Made by a program: the position numbers and the translations under genes. From Bolinopsis microptera (taxonomy: Eukaryota; Ctenophora; Tentaculata; Lobata; Bolinopsidae), in NCBI RefSeq assembly GCF_026151205.1, contig NC_087076.1, positions 4,179,902-4,243,901 of the forward strand: a stretch of DNA of 64,000 nucleotides, written 5' to 3'. Each line of letters begins with the position of its first letter. The first letter of the stretch is position 1. Below the pieces are notes generated by a model that saw only the letters and a list, made by a program, of their open reading frames with translations, had not been told where the DNA came from and searched no databases. This document shows, piece after piece, positions 38,501 through 52,347 of the stretch.

Positions 38501-41480
38501 AAAACAAAAAGTTTTCCCCAAAAATTTTTTCTTGTCAACCCCAAAACTTAAAGGGAAAAAAAATTGAGTACGGAAAAGGTTTGGGGTGGGGGGGAAACTT
38601 GGGACCCAGAAAAATTTTTGGGTCCCCCCTGGTTTTTTAGAGACCAAAAAAAACCCGGGAAAATTAAATTTGTTTAAAAAAATAAAAGTTGCCCGTCTAA
38701 TTTTTTATTAAGTAAAAAATTTTAAAAAAAGGGAAAAGGGAAGGGTCCGTTTAAAAAATCCCCAAAAAAAAAAAAGAAATGCTCCCCCCAAATTGATTTT
38801 TAAAAGTAGGGGCAAAGCCCCGGGGTGAAAGGGGGAAAAAAAAGAAAGGGGGAATTAAATTTAGATGGAAAAAGGAAAAAATGTGGGAAAAAATTGGGGT
38901 CCCACTGGTTTTTTGGGGAAAAGAGATTTTCCTAAAAAAAAAGAAATTCGTAAGTTTTTTAAAAATAGTAATAAAATTGAGGTTTTAAAAAAAAAATTTA
39001 AAAATGTTTAGGGCTAAAAGTATTTTTGGGGAAAACGGTCCCCCCCTGGTTGGGAAAAATTTAAAAATTATAAAACAAGGGGTTTTTGGATTTAAAAAAT
39101 TTTTGGGGGTAACGCTAATTGTAAATTTTTGTAAAAAAGTTAACCAAAAAAAATCGGTTTAAAAAAACTTAAAAACAATTGGGTCCGAAATTTGACCAAG
39201 GAGGGGGACAGGGGGGTTTTGGAAATTTTGAGCATTTACCCCCCCCCCCGGGCGCCCCCCCAAAAGCCCCAAAAAAGAAACTAATGAAAAGTTTTTTACA
39301 GAGTTTAGAAGGGGGGTAAACCCCAGGTTTCCCCCCCCCCAAAACCCCTCTCCGGGGACCCCTATATTTGGACCCCAATTTTCTTAATAAAAAAAAACGG
39401 AGAGGGGGCCCAAAAAAAAAAAAATTTTTGTAAAAACGTTTAAAGGGGTTTTGAAAAGTAGGAGGGGAAAAAATTTTTACTTTTTTAAAAAAATTTAAAA
39501 AAAATTTAAATTGAAAAATTGCCTATTTCTTTTTTAAAAAAAAGGAAAAAGAAAAGGGGCCCCCTCTGAGTAACCCTTACGATAAAAAAAAACATAAAAG
39601 CAAATCCTCGGGGTTAAAAAACCTACGATAAAAAAAAAATAAGGGAAAAAGGCCGCCCCGGCAGGCCGGTGGGTTTTTTTTTTTTTGGGCCCCCAATGAA
39701 AACTGGGGGCTATGGTTTTAAAAAAAAGTTAAATACTCACGCGTAAAAAACTATAAGTTACCCCAGGGTTTTAAATTTCGGGTTTAAAGGGTTTTTTCCA
39801 AAAGGCACAGCTCACAAAGTAAAATTTTTTGGTTTTTTTTTTAAAAAGTTAAAGGGCTCACTGTAGAAAAAAGGATTTTAATAAAGAGGGTTTGAATTCT
39901 AAAAAAAGGATTCCCCCGTAGTTTCGAGGGCCAAAAAAAAGGCAAGAATTGGGGGTACTTTCTTTTTAGAGCTTTTTTTTTATCTTTTTTTCCCGGGGTT
40001 TGGGGGGTCCCCTTTTTTAAACCCGCACTGGGGGGGGGGACCAAAACAAAACTCCCCGTACTCCCCAATTTCCCGGTGGGGGGCTCAAATTTCCTTTCCT
40101 AGTTTCGGGTAATTCGGAAACTTACATAAAATTAAATTTTAAAATGAGAGGGGGTTTTTTCCGTGAAACCGAGTGTTCCCTCCAACCCAAAAAAAAAGAA
40201 AATTTTTTAATCTTGTTTTGGGACGAAAATTTTATAATTTTAACCCTTTTTTATTGCGGGGGGGCAGCTTACTTTTTGAGGGGGTGGGGAGTTCTAGTTT
40301 TTCTTTTGGGAGGGGAACACAAAATAAAACCCCGGAAAATTTGGGAAAAAACATCGTTTCCGTTCGTCCTAAAAAAATTTAAATGTCAAATTTCAAAAAG
40401 AAAAAAATTTTAGTTAAAATATAACCGATTTTCTTTTTTTTTTTTCTGGGAAAACCCTAGAACAAAGAAAATCAAACAGAATTTAAAGGGTTTGCTCTGT
40501 GGAGGTTTATAATTTACTACCTTAAAAAAACTTCGGGAAAAAAAGGTTTTAAAAATTAACCCCCAAAAACTAATCGTATTTTACTATTTAAAATCCAAGC
40601 AAAAAAAAGTTTTGAAAAAAAATAAGAAACTTTTTTAAGTCCCCCTTTTTCCAAAAAGTTTTGGGGATTTTGCTTATGCCGGCCCCAAGTTTTTAATTTT
40701 GGTAAAGACTTAGTAAATATTTTGGCAAGAGATGGAGGGGCCGGAGGGGGGGGATCTTTTTAAAAAACCAAAAAATTTTCCCTTAGATTGGAACCCCTTT
40801 TTTTTTAACAACGAAAAAAGGGGAAAACCTTTTAGTTTTTCAAAACGTTCCCCTTAAACCCGGGGAAGACCAGTTTTGGGAAAAAACCCCCAAAACCTGC
40901 CCCAAAATACCCCCCAAAAAACCTACCAAAAAATTTTTTCCTTTATAATTCATCAAAAAGTCAATCAGGGAAAAGTAGTTTTTAAAATTTTTTTTTTGGA
41001 AAGGTATGGGGGGCGGGGGCCCTTTTGGGGGCCCAAAAAATTGGGGGCCATTTTTGGGAAAAAAAATGCAAGAGGGCCCACACAAAAAAAGGGGAAAAAA
41101 TTGTCAAAGGGAAAAAGGGGGGGGGGGAAAGGGCCTAAAATGGCTTTTGGGGGCTAAACAATGAGGGGGAAAACCTTTCCGTTGTTTTTAAGCTGATTTT
41201 AAAAGGGGGTTGCAGTGTTTATATTTAAACCCCCGAGGGGGGGGCCCCCCCCCAAGGAAAAGGGAAAGACCCCTTTTAGAAAAGCTCCCAAAAAACCCCC
41301 CAATTTATCTTTTTGGGGTTTTTAAAATGAAAATGAAGGAAAAACCCCACCCAAAAAAATTTTTCCCCCAAAGGGGGTTTTTTTTTTCCCCAAATGGGTT
41401 GAAGGTTAAAAAAAGAAAAAGGTTTTTTAAAAATTTCCAATTTTCCCTGGGCTGCCAAAAAAGTGCCCTGGGTGTTTTCT
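35570..41480. other. Low-quality consensus, not annotatable
   Basis: From about 35570 nearly every homopolymer is inflated to 4-12 bases (runs of AAAA, GGGG, CCCC, TTTT). Normal dinucleotide texture is lost. Long open frames here on both strands are rich in Gly, Pro, Phe and Lys and reflect the homopolymers, not genes. I see no reliable feature. Confidence 0.8.
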
Positions 41481-41499
41481 TGATTAAAAGGATAAGCCA

Positions 41500-43760
41500 A
41501 CAAAGAGGGGAAAGAATACGGGACCCAATGGCAAAGGAGGCACTTCTTTCAGATTTCAAAAGGGCCAGGAAAAAGCCTACTTTTACACCGAGTTTGGGAA
41601 GATCCACAAATTGAAGAGGAAAAAGGGACCTTGTGCCCAGGCATTAGGAGCCCCCCTTGATGGGGGACTAGTTCCAAATGCCACTTACAGGAAGGAAATA
41701 AGCAAAAAAGGGAGGTGGATGGGTTCTTCTTGGGCCAGTTGAGTACTTCAAAAAATCTTGGAAAAAGGGGACTTATTGCGAAAGGGGGCTTTACTGGACT
41801 GACCTCAACGGAGGGGCACTGAGGGTGGCTTGAAGTATGCAATGAAGTTGTAAACAGGGACAAACGGGGCCCTCCGAGCTTTTTCACCTTTCGACTTCAA
41901 AGCTCTTTACGACTCAATTAAAACCCTTGAACTTGTCAAGGAAAAACCGTTCATCATTGCAAATGGAATACCACCAGGAAGCCAGGGGACTGGGGGGGAC
42001 ACCAGCCCACTCTGTTGATTTGGGGTGGTCGGGAACCTTTGTTGGATAAATTCAGTCTTAAGATTCCTCTATTGGATGCTTTCGAAGGGGGACAATGTGG
42101 TACGTCCCAAAAGAAAAACGGGAGTGCCTTACAGGTGGGAAGGTTCTGTTGTGTGGCAAGTTGGGGCCAAACATAACTGTATTTTATTTGTAATGAAACA
42201 AAAAATGCGTTTTACAGTAAAACCACTGACATGATGAAGAGGAGGGTCAGGGACTGTAAGAGGGGTGGACGGTACATTGGAGGGATGGTGGCAGGGTTTT
42301 TCTTCTACAAAGCAACTGAAAAGGAAAATTTTTTGACCAGTGGGATTTTCCGATGTAAAACAAATCCTTTGAAAAAGAATATGGGGCTTACTCATTGGGG
42401 GACGAATTCCCAAATGGAAAGGAAAGTTTGGGCAAACCGGGCCTGTGGCTTTTCTAGATAATATCGGAGTTTTTTGTTTCGGACCCTGAGGGAAAACCTT
42501 ACAAAATGGAAACTCCCCCCATATTCAAGGAAAAAACAGATTTCAAAGGAAACTATCTACATTTTTAGCAGGTGCACATCCCAAACCAACATTTATAGTG
42601 GGAATAGTTTTTTACAAGCCAGTGGTTATTCAGGACTCAGAGAGGAATAATCAAAACTTCACAAGAGAAACGGACTGGGAAAAAAACCAGATTGAGTGAA
42701 TTAAAAGCCAAGCATTCAAGGCAGCTGGCTTATCCCTCAAAAAATGGGTGGAAACAACATTAGCAAAAAAAAGTTTCTCAACTCTCGAAAAAGGAAACCT
42801 TGAAATACCGATAGCCTTTCCCAAGGGACAAAAACCACACCTGGAAAGCCAGGAGATTCCTTTTGCCCAAAAAGAGGGGTTGATTCTCCAAACCTACGGG
42901 AAGAGGGGGGGACTTCTTGATTAATTTTGTCGTCCCACCAACAGTGATTTATAGTTTTTTATGAGGAGAACTTTTTTCCCTTAAAGGGGAAAAAAGGGAC
43001 CAGGAAAGTTTTTTGTAAAACCTGGAGATTGACTCAAAAAACAACTGAAAGTAAAAACACCACTTGGATGGGAAAAAGAATAGGAATGGCAAAAAAAGTT
43101 TCCTTTTTCCCAGTTTGTCTAAGGGAATAACAGGGAAAAAAGGGAAAAAGGGGCCAACCTCAAAAAGCCGGTATGGTTAGGGTGGGAAAGAAAGAAGCCT
43201 TTTCTTGGGGGGAATAAGCCCTAAACGGTCCAAACAATAAATATCCCGGTTGTAAAAAAAAAGAAGGGGGGTGATAACTGTGCAACGTTGTGAGTCTTAT
43301 ATTTGAAGTTTGCTTTTTAACACAAATCCGGCAATCAATTTGGGAAAACGGGTATTATAATTATAAAAAATTAAAAAAAATTTTAAAAAAACCAGCCACC
43401 AGTAACAAGCACTTGTCACTTACAACATCATATATTTGTATCAGATGTAAAAATAGTGTGAGCAGTGAGGATAGAAAAGAAAGAAAACCATAACGTAGGC
43501 AAAATCCATCAGGCGAATGCTTAACGGGGTTTAAGGTTTATGGGCGGGATCAACAGAAGGGAGGCATTTTTCTATACATAAGATTCATCAGGTGGGGCAA
43601 AAAAAGGTTTTGACACGGATTGGGATGACTTCATAAAAACTGGGCGTTAGGGACTCCCCCTTCCATATAGGGCATGGATGTCTCCAGGGAAGGGGAAAAA
43701 TTTTAAAACAATTAGTGTTCAGTGTGGTTTGTATTCCTAGGAAAATTTTCAAGTCCTAGT
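41500..43760 (+). mobile_element. Degraded Penelope-like retroelement copy with RT remnants
   Basis: Although error-ridden, fragments read like a reverse transcriptase: FDFKALYDSIK near 41900 (motif A-like), IANGIPPGSQ near 41960, and RYIGGMVAGF near 42270, which sits where RT motif C (R-Y-x-D-D) is expected. From GTGGCAGGGTTTTTC near 42290 it is collinear with the 2-kb units of the array downstream: RT thumb, linker, GIY-YIG part and 3' tail, to about 43760. It is the only copy here that extends upstream of the point where the array units are truncated. Confidence 0.55.
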
Positions 43761-45960
43761 AGAGTTTTAGATGTAAGGGAAACGGAAAATAAAGCAGGAT
43801 AGAAGCTGGAGCCCCCACCGATTATTATTTTATCATGCTTTAAAAGTCTCTCATCGGGCCCTCAGGGATTGAATAGTACAAAACCCTTTCAAGGGGATTC
43901 CTTTACTGCATAATTGAATTTTTTATTTTTGTTATATCCGAGGAGCTTTTCCATAAATTATTTTTTTTAAATATGTTACCTTGGTAATTTGGTACCATAT
44001 TATTTGATGTTTTTCATTTAGCTCAGCAGTTTCCCTTTTCGGGTTTGAGAGTTTTTATATTTAGAAAACTAAAACCATACTATTCTTTTTAGATTTTTAT
44101 GGGTCCAACTTTTGATGGCTCCGGCTCATGCTGGGGTTGTTGGTGAATAGTACTTGATGAGGACTCATTATTATTTTTAGAATGAAGAAATTTCCGTAAG
44201 TTTCTTCATTTTTTTGCTTTCTGAAAAGTTAAAAAGCTAATCCAGTTGTTACGGTCCGGTCATTGGTTGGGTATTAAAATACTTCTTCGTGTGGTCAATA
44301 TGTTTCCACTTCCCCCCGCAGGGGGAGGAAAAAAGTGGTTTGCAATGTGCCCACCCCATTATTTCGTGGACACCCATGTGAACAAAAACGTACCCATTCA
44401 TTAGACCAAAAGACAAAAGAAAAATTATGGGATTTTTTTGTCCATAAACTGTTTTGCTGAAAAAAAAATAAATGGAAAGGGAAAAAAAGCTAATGGATTG
44501 ATAAGAGGGTGGTTCCACTGGTAGGAAGTGGGAGGGTTTTTCATTGGTGGTTGGTAGGGGTAGGTAGGTTTTTTTTCGTTTTTTTGTTCACGTGTCACAA
44601 ATGGGGGGGTAAATACATGTATTGCTCCTCTATTAAAAACCTTTACCACACATTGCCGTAAAAATAAAATGTAAAAAAGCGGGGGAGAACTTTTTGTAAT
44701 AATGTTCGGCGCCTTACCGTTGTTCAAGCCAAGGTTTTATGGGAATATATGGAATTTGATTTTCGGTTTTTTATTAGTTACGGTATGTAAAATCAAAAAA
44801 AGATTTTCCGAAAAAAAGCGTTTTGGCCAAAAGTTTTTTGGCCAAATATGGAAGGCCCTAAATTAGAAAAAGAAATGTAATTAATTAAAACCTTTTTATG
44901 TTTTTATCAATAAACGGTGTATCGTCGCTTGGTTCAGGTTCGCCAACCAAATCCCAAACATCTTCATTATATTAAAACGAATTAAATTAAAACGGGATTG
45001 GATAATTGCCGTTGCTGGAATTAAGTACAATTACAACTCCAATATTAGACGGGGTAATTTAAAAAATAAGGCATTTTCCATGAATTTCGACGGGCATTGG
45101 TGGATTTTTTCTTTGGGGGCCGACTTTTCATACCATCTAAGTTGAGGGGCCGAATAGTTTAAATTTTTCCTTGACAAAAAAAGTAGTGGGGAAAATTGGG
45201 GGGGGGACCTAATATTCTGAGAATTACCATAAGGTTAAGCCATCATAGGAAAAATCGATAGTATCCAAACTCACCAAATGTGCCCTAAAAATATGTTCAC
45301 AAAATTGCCAGGGGCCGAAAATGGGAGTCACGCAACGGGGACCCGGGGTCGATCCAAAATCCCCAAAAAACCTCATGTCAATTTATACGGTAACGTTAAT
45401 AAGTTTCCAAATGGGCCAAATTCAGTTACAAAAAGTTTGGATTACAAAGTCAGGGCTGATTATCAGGGGTATTTTCTGAAACTAATCCAAAGGGTGGGTT
45501 CGGTTTTTCTAAATCCACTATTTTTACACCATGGAACAATGCGATACTTTTTTCTTTTAAAATGATAGTGGTTTTCTTTAAATAACTGGGCTTTATCCTT
45601 GAACTCCTGAAAGATGTTCTGTGGAGAGAAGAAAAAAAAAAACGAATTCGATTTTTCACGTGGGACATAGAGTTGCAAGGGGGTTTTCGGGTTATTTAGT
45701 TAGATTGGACGGGTTCCAAAAGGATAGTATGTTGGGTTAGGGTTTCCAAAATTTTTCGTTTCCGTCGGGAGGGTGCCATCATAAGAGGAGTGCGTAAAAA
45801 CACCCTTGTCTCCGTGATTTAGTTCAGAGGGTATATTCTGTGTATAAATTTTCTTATTATCCCGGTTTACTTTTGCGACATTAGTTAAAAATGCTCTTTT
45901 TCTTATTAGGGGAAAAGGAGTTGTTTTTATACTCGGACGTTTCAAATGTTATAATAACTA
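43760..45960. other. Low-quality spacer before the array
   Basis: Inflated homopolymers continue. It does not align by eye with the array unit until the MITE sequence near 45980. No gene is supported. Confidence 0.5.
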
Positions 45961-46359
45961 CCATTCGTATTTTCATGATCTTAAAAAAAACACGTGTTTT
46001 TTTGCGTTCATTTTTTTTCCGCAAATGGAAGTTCATTTTCACATTTTTTTGATAGTTTGGATAGTCGGATCAAGCTCTGAAAAAATTTAGGTAGGGCGTT
46101 CAGCATGTTTCAGAGAAAACAATATCGGTTGTTTTTACTATTGAATGGGCGTGGTCGAAAATATTCGAATTGTCAAAATTTGGACGACGGAATCCTCGAA
46201 CCAGTAAGTACAGTATGCCATCCGTGGCAAAGCAACAGCTCCAAATATACAACACGGTGGAGCTATTAAGGCCAACGTATGGGTACTGACTTTTGGCCCC
46301 ACCCTGTATATTCTATTATATTACAATATATTTATGAATATATATATTAATTATTATAT

Positions 46360-47445
46360 GGGTGCAGGTTTTCTTTCTACCACACTGAAAGATTTTTTGA
46401 CCCAGTGGATTTCCGATGTAATCAAATCCTTGAAAGAATATGGCTATTCTCCATTGACGAAGATCCCAAATGGAAGGAGTTGGCACGCCTGTGGCATTTC
46501 TAGATATCGAGTTTTGGTTCGAACCCTGAGGGAAACTTAACAAACTGACCTCCATATACAAGGAAACCGGATTCAAGGAGCTATCTACTTTTAGCAGTGC
46601 ACATCCAAACCACATTTATATGAATAGTTTTACTAGCCAGTGTATCATACTCAGGTGAAAATCAACTCGCAAGAACACAGGAAACCAGATTGAGGTTGAA
46701 TTAAGCCAAGCATTTCAAGGCAGCTGCTTATCCCTCAAAAATGGTGAACAACATTAGCAAAAAAGTTCTCAACTCAGAAAGAAACCTGAAACGAAGACCT
46801 CCCAAGACAACACACTGTAAGCCAGAGATCCGACCAATAAGGGTTGTCTCAACCTACGGAAGTGAATCTTGACATTGTCACAACAGTGAAAAAGTTAGGA
46901 GAAATTAAAGAAGACCAGAAGTTTTTGTAACCTGAGTACTCAAAACAACAGAGTAACACCCTTGAAGAAAAGGAAGAATGGCAAAAAGTTCTTCAATTTT
47001 CAAGAACAAAGGATGCAAACCTCAAAAGCCGTTGGTTTGAAGGTGAAAGAAATACTCTGGGGAATAAGCAGTGGTCAAACAAGTGCCGTGGTAGAAAGAA
47101 AACGTGGGCAACGTGTGAGTCTATTGATAGTGCTAACACAAATCAGCATCAAAGGGAAACGGTAAAACCAGCACCAGTCTTGCATCACTTACATCATATA
47201 AATTTGTTCAATGTAAACTGGTGTGGAAACCATACGTAGGCAAAAATCCTCCAGAATGCACGGTAAGTTTGGCGAACACAGAAGAGCATTCTTCAAGGAT
47301 CATCAGTGGCAAAAGGTTTGACACGGTAGGGATGATTCAAACTGCGTAGGACTCCACCTCCATATAGAGCTGGACGGACTCAGAAGGAAAATTTTAACAA
47401 TAGTGTTTCAGTGTGTATCCTAAAAATTCAAGATTTCTATAAACT
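46360..47445 (+). mobile_element. Penelope-like element copy 1 (5'-truncated)
   Basis: First clean unit after the corrupt region. By comparing copies, the frame reads GFFYSTERKFDQWISDVNKS, then a thumb block with DLHIKETDS and YLHFSSAHPNHIYSGIVYSQ. A Cys linker follows (RPCRKKNCATCESI), then the GIY-YIG endonuclease (IIYLIRCKLCEKPYVGKSTR and RVRFGEHRRAFYKIISG). Such a thumb plus C-terminal GIY-YIG is the Penelope-like arrangement. Frameshifts break it; the longest open part is at 46962-47165. Confidence 0.7.
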
Positions 47446-48319
47446 GTACTTAGATGAATATCATTAATTAAATACAATTGTTGTCTTACTTTAAACATTA
47501 TATAATCCTCTTACTCAACTTGATTATTTTTCATCTAAGTACAGTTTTATTGAAATCAAGAATCAATATTTCCTGCAATCAGACAACGAATAACTGTTTA
47601 CCGTAAAAATTCAAATAGAAATATTTACAACATTGGTAGAATTAGTTTTCTTTCATCATCAGTAACTAATAAAGATATGATAAGTTAGTAAAGTTCTCCA
47701 ATCAATCAAAATAATCGAGTACAATCGCTGAAGACGATTTACACAGTGTATTTTGAAAGCTCCCTGCTAAAACAAACTTTTCGTATCTCTTATATGTTTT
47801 AAACAATCCCCCGCCAAGAACAAACAATTTATTTTATTGTATCATTAAATACAGGGTGGGCCGAAAAGTCAGTACCCATACGTTGGTCTTATACTCAGTC
47901 ACTGAGTGCCAATTAAATACTTCGTTCTGGTATGACTTAGTACCACACTGGTTCGAGAATTTGTCAACTCGAAAATGGTTGTTTGCGTTCTTTTTTCAAC
48001 TGGAAGTTCTTTTCACATTTATTTGATAGTTCATGGATAGACGATCTAGCTCTGGAAAAAATTAGGCGGTTCAGCATTTCAGAGAAAACATATAGGTGTT
48101 TTTAATATTGAATGGGCGTGGGCTAAAATATTCGAATTTCAAATTTTGAGACGACGGAATCCTCGAACCAGTAAGTACAGTATGCCATCTGCAAAGCAAC
48201 AGCTCTCCAAATATACAACACGGTGGAGCTATAAGGCCAACGTAGGGTACTGACTTTGCCCACCTGTAATATTCTATTATATTACAATATAGTTTTTAAT
48301 ATATATATGATTAATTTAT

Positions 48320-49405
48320 AGGTGCAGGTTTCCCTTCTAACAGCAACTGACAGGAAATTTGACCAGTGGATTTCCGATGTAAACAAATCCTTGAAGAATA
48401 TGGCTACTCATTGACGAATTCGTCCAATGGAAGGAAGTTGGCACGCCTGTGGCTTTTCTAATATCGAGGTTTTGTTTCGACCTGAGGGAAAGCTTACTAA
48501 ACTGACCTCCATCTCAAGGAAACCGAGTTCAAGGAGCTATCTAACTTTAGCATTGCACAACCAAACCACTTTATAGTGGAATATTTTACCAGCCAGTGTA
48601 ACAGGACTCAGGAGAATATCAACTCGCAAAACGACTGGACAACCAGATTGAGTGAATTAAAGCCAAATGCATTCAAGGCAGTCTGCTTACCCTCAAAAAT
48701 GGGAACAACATTAGCAAAAAAAGTTCCACCAGAAAGAACCTTGGAAAGAAGACCTCCCAAGGACAACACACTGAAGCAGAGATCCTACCAATAAAGGTTG
48801 TCTCAACCTACGGAAGTGACTCTGACGATTGTCACCACAGTGAAAAAAGTATGAGGAGAACTATAGAAGACCAGAAGTTTTTGTAACCGAGTGACTCAAA
48901 ACAACAGAGTAACACCCATGAAGAAAAGAAGAATGGCAAAAGTTCTTCCAATTTGTCAAGAAAACAGGAAGCGAACCTCAAAAGCCGTTGGTTAAGGTGA
49001 AAGAAATAGCTCTGGGGAATAAGCATGGTCCAAACAAGCCGTGTTAAAAGAAGAACTGTGCAACGTGTGAGTCTAATTGATAGTGCTACACAAATCAGCA
49101 TCAATGGAAACGGTAAAACCAGCACCAGGTACAAGGCATCACTTACAACATCATATATTTTGATCAATGTAAACGGTTTGAGAAACCAAACGTAGGCAAA
49201 TCCAACCAGAATGCTACGGTAAGGATTTGGCGACACAGAAGAGCAATCTACAGTTCATCAGTGGGCAAGAGGTTGACCACGGATGATGATTCAAAACTGC
49301 GTAAGGACTCCACCTCCATATATGAGCAGGGACTGACTCAGAAGGAAAATTTGTAACTATATTGTTTCCAAAGTGTGTAGTCCTAAAAATTCAAGATTTC
49401 AATAA
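48320..49405 (+). mobile_element. Penelope-like element copy 2
   Basis: Collinear with copy 1. The thumb block is readable at 48576-48794 (TRLSELKPNAFKA, LERRPPKDNTLK). Several frameshifts follow before the endonuclease. Confidence 0.7.
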
Positions 49406-49819
49406 ACTGTACTTAATGATTATCATTAATTAAATAACGAATTGTTGTCTTACTTAACATATATAATCCTACTTTCTCGAACTTGATTAGTTTTCACTAA
49501 GTACAGTTTATTGAAATCAAGAATCAAATATTTCCTGTCAATCAGACAACGAATAACTGTTTACCGGTAAAATTCAAATAAAATATTACAACATTGGTAA
49601 GAATAGTTCTTTCATCATCAGTACCTAATAAAGATATGATAAGGTTAGTAAAGTTCTCCATTAAATCAAAATTAATCGAGAACAAACAGGCGAAGACGGG
49701 GTTGTACACATGTATTTTGAAAGCTCCTGCTAAAACAAACTTTTCGTATCTCTTATATATGTTTTAAAACAAATCCGCCGCGCAAGACAAACAATTTAAT
49801 TTTTAGTGTATCATTATAA

Positions 49820-50266
49820 TACAGGGTGGGCCAAAAGTCAGTAACCCCATACGTTTGGTCTTTATAGCTCAGTCCCCTGAGTCTGCCCAATTTAAATACT
49901 TCGTTCTGGTATGACTTAGTACCACCACTGTTCGAGGAATTTGTCAACTGCGAAAAATGTTTGCGTTCATTTTTTTTCAAATGGAAGTTCATTTTCACAT
50001 TTATTTGATAGTTAGGATAGTCGGATCAACTCTGGAAAAAATTAGGCGTTCAGCATTTCAGAGAAATCAGATATAGGGTGTTTAATAATATTGAATGGGC
50101 GTGGACCTAAAATATTCGAATTATCCAAATTTTACGACGGAATCCTCGAACCAGTAAGTAACGTATGGCCATCCTGCAAAGCAACAGCTCTCAAATGATG
50201 ACAACACGGTGGAGCTATTAGGCCAACGTATGGGTACTGACTTTGGCCTACAGCCCTGTATATATT
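49820..50266. mobile_element. Mariner-type MITE, representative copy
   Basis: ACAGGGTGGGCCAAAAGTCA ... ATACGTT at one end faces AACGTAT ... TGACTTTTGGCC at the other, with TA at the borders. Equivalent copies lie at about 45980-46312 (left end lost), 47850-48276, 51859-52290, 53832-54265, 55844-56286, 57829-58257, 59818-60244, 61851-62310, and from 63899 to the edge. Non-coding. It is present at the same position in every array unit. Confidence 0.75.
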
Positions 50267-50314
50267 CTATTATATAAAATATATTTTAAGTAATATATTT
50301 ATATTATTAATTAT

Positions 50315-51425
50315 ATGGGTGGAGTTTCTTTCTACGCACTGAGAAGGAAATTTGACAGTGGATTTCCGATGTAAAACAAATCCTTGAAAGAATATGGGCT
50401 TCTCATTGACGAATCCCAATGAAGGAAGTTGGCACGCCTGTGGCTTTTCTAGGATATCGAGTTTTGTGTTTCGACCTGAGGGAAACTCAAACTGATCCTC
50501 CATATCAAGGAAACCGATTCAAGGTGAGCTATCTACTTTTTGAGCAGTGCACAGTCCAAACCACATTTATAGTGGAATATTTTACAAGCCAGTGTAATCA
50601 GACTAGGAGAATAATGCAACTCGCAAGAACGACTGGAAACCAGATTGAGGTGAATTAAGTCCAAGCAGTCAAGGCAGCTGCTTATTCCCTCAAAACTGGT
50701 GAAGGCAACATTAGCAAAAAGTTCTCACTTCAGAAAGAACCTTGAACGAAGAACCGGCTCCCGAAGGAGCAACACACTGAACCAAGAGATCCTACCAATA
50801 ACGGGTGTTCCTCTACCTACGGAAGTGACTCTGACATTGTCACCACAGTGAAAAAGTATGAGAAACTTAAGACAGCCAGAAGTTTTTGTAACCTGATGAC
50901 TCAAAACAACAGAGTAAACACCCTTGAAGAAAAGAAGGAATGGCAAAAAGTTCTCCAATTTGTCAAGAAACAGGAAGCAACCTCCAAAAGCCGTGTTGGG
51001 TTAAGGTGAAAAGAAATAGCTCTGGGGAAATAAGCATGGTCAAACAGGCGAGTAGAAAGAAAAACTGTTTTTTGGGGGGGGCAACGTGTGAGTCTAATGA
51101 TAGTGCAACACAAATCAGCATCAATGGGAAACGGGTAGAACAAACCAGCACCAGGTACATGCATCACTTACAACTTTATCAATATTTGATTAGATGTAAA
51201 CTGTGTGAGAAACCATACGTAAGGCAAATCCCAAGAATGCTACGGTAAGGTTTTGGCAACACAGAAGAGGCATTCTACAAGATCATCAGTGGGCCAAAAG
51301 GTTGACAACGGATGATGAGTCAAACTAACTGCGTAGGACTTCCACCTCCATATAGAGCATGACGGACTCAGAAGGAAAAATTTTTACAATAGTGTTTCAG
51401 TGTGTATCCTAAAAATTCAAGAGTT
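50315..51425 (+). mobile_element. Penelope-like element copy 3
   Basis: The endonuclease start is directly readable here: YLIRCKLCEKPYV at about 51178-51222. Upstream, AFLGYRVLCFDLRE is the thumb-side block with a shifted frame. Confidence 0.7.
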
Positions 51426-52347
51426 CAATAAACTGTTACTTAGATGAATATCATTAATTAAATAACGAATGTTGTCCTTACTTTACATTATATATCCCCT
51501 ACTTACTCAACTTGATTATTTTTCATCTAAGTACAGTTTATTGAGAATCAAGAATCAATATTTCCGTGCAATCATTCAGAACAACGGAATAACTGTTACC
51601 GTAAAATAATTCTAAATAAAATAATTACAACATTGGGTAGATATATTTCTTTCATCATCGTACCTAATAAAGATAATGAAAAAGTTATTAAAGTTCTCCA
51701 ATAAAGCAAAATTATATCGAGAACAAACAGCCGAAGACGATTACACATGTTATTTTGAAAGCTCCTGCTAAACAAACTTTTTCGTATCTCTTATAAATGT
51801 TTTAAAAAAACAAATCCCCCGCCAAGAACAAACAATTTATTTTATTTATCATTAATAATACAGGTGGGCCAAAAGGTCAGTGACCCATACGTTGTGCCTT
51901 TAGAGCTCAGTCCTGAGTGCCCAATTTAAATAACTTCGTTCTGGTATGACTTAGTACACCACTGGTTCGAGAATTTGTCTACGTCGAGAAAATGTTTTGC
52001 GGTTCATTTTTTTTCAATGGAAGCTCATTTTCACATTTATTTGATAGTTTGGATAGTCGGATCACAAGCTCTGAAAAAATTAGGCGTTCAGCATGTTCAG
52101 AGAAAACAATATAGGTGTTTTTAATATTGAATGGGCGTGGTCTAAAATATTCGAATTTTTCAAATTTGACGCCGGAATCCTCGAACCAGTAAGTACAGTA
52201 TGCATCTGCAAAGCAATACAGCTCCTCCAATGATACAACACGGTGAGCTATTAAGGCCAACGTATGGGGACTGACTTTTGGCCCTCCCTGTATTTTCTAT
52301 TATATTACAATATATTCTTAATATATTATATATTATTATTTATATGG

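Noticed and set aside
35586-41614. Many open frames of 60-130 codons
   Set aside because: Produced by inflated homopolymers in corrupt consensus; composition is Gly/Pro/Phe/Lys-biased with no motif.
48832-49236. 134-codon minus-strand open frame in the array (and similar ones in other units)
   Set aside because: It is the antisense of the Penelope-like linker and endonuclease region and is not kept between copies.
49380-49820. Hammerhead ribozyme, known from Penelope-like terminal repeats
   Set aside because: I looked for the CTGATGA...GAAA core in the tail regions and did not find a convincing one; consensus errors prevent a firm answer.
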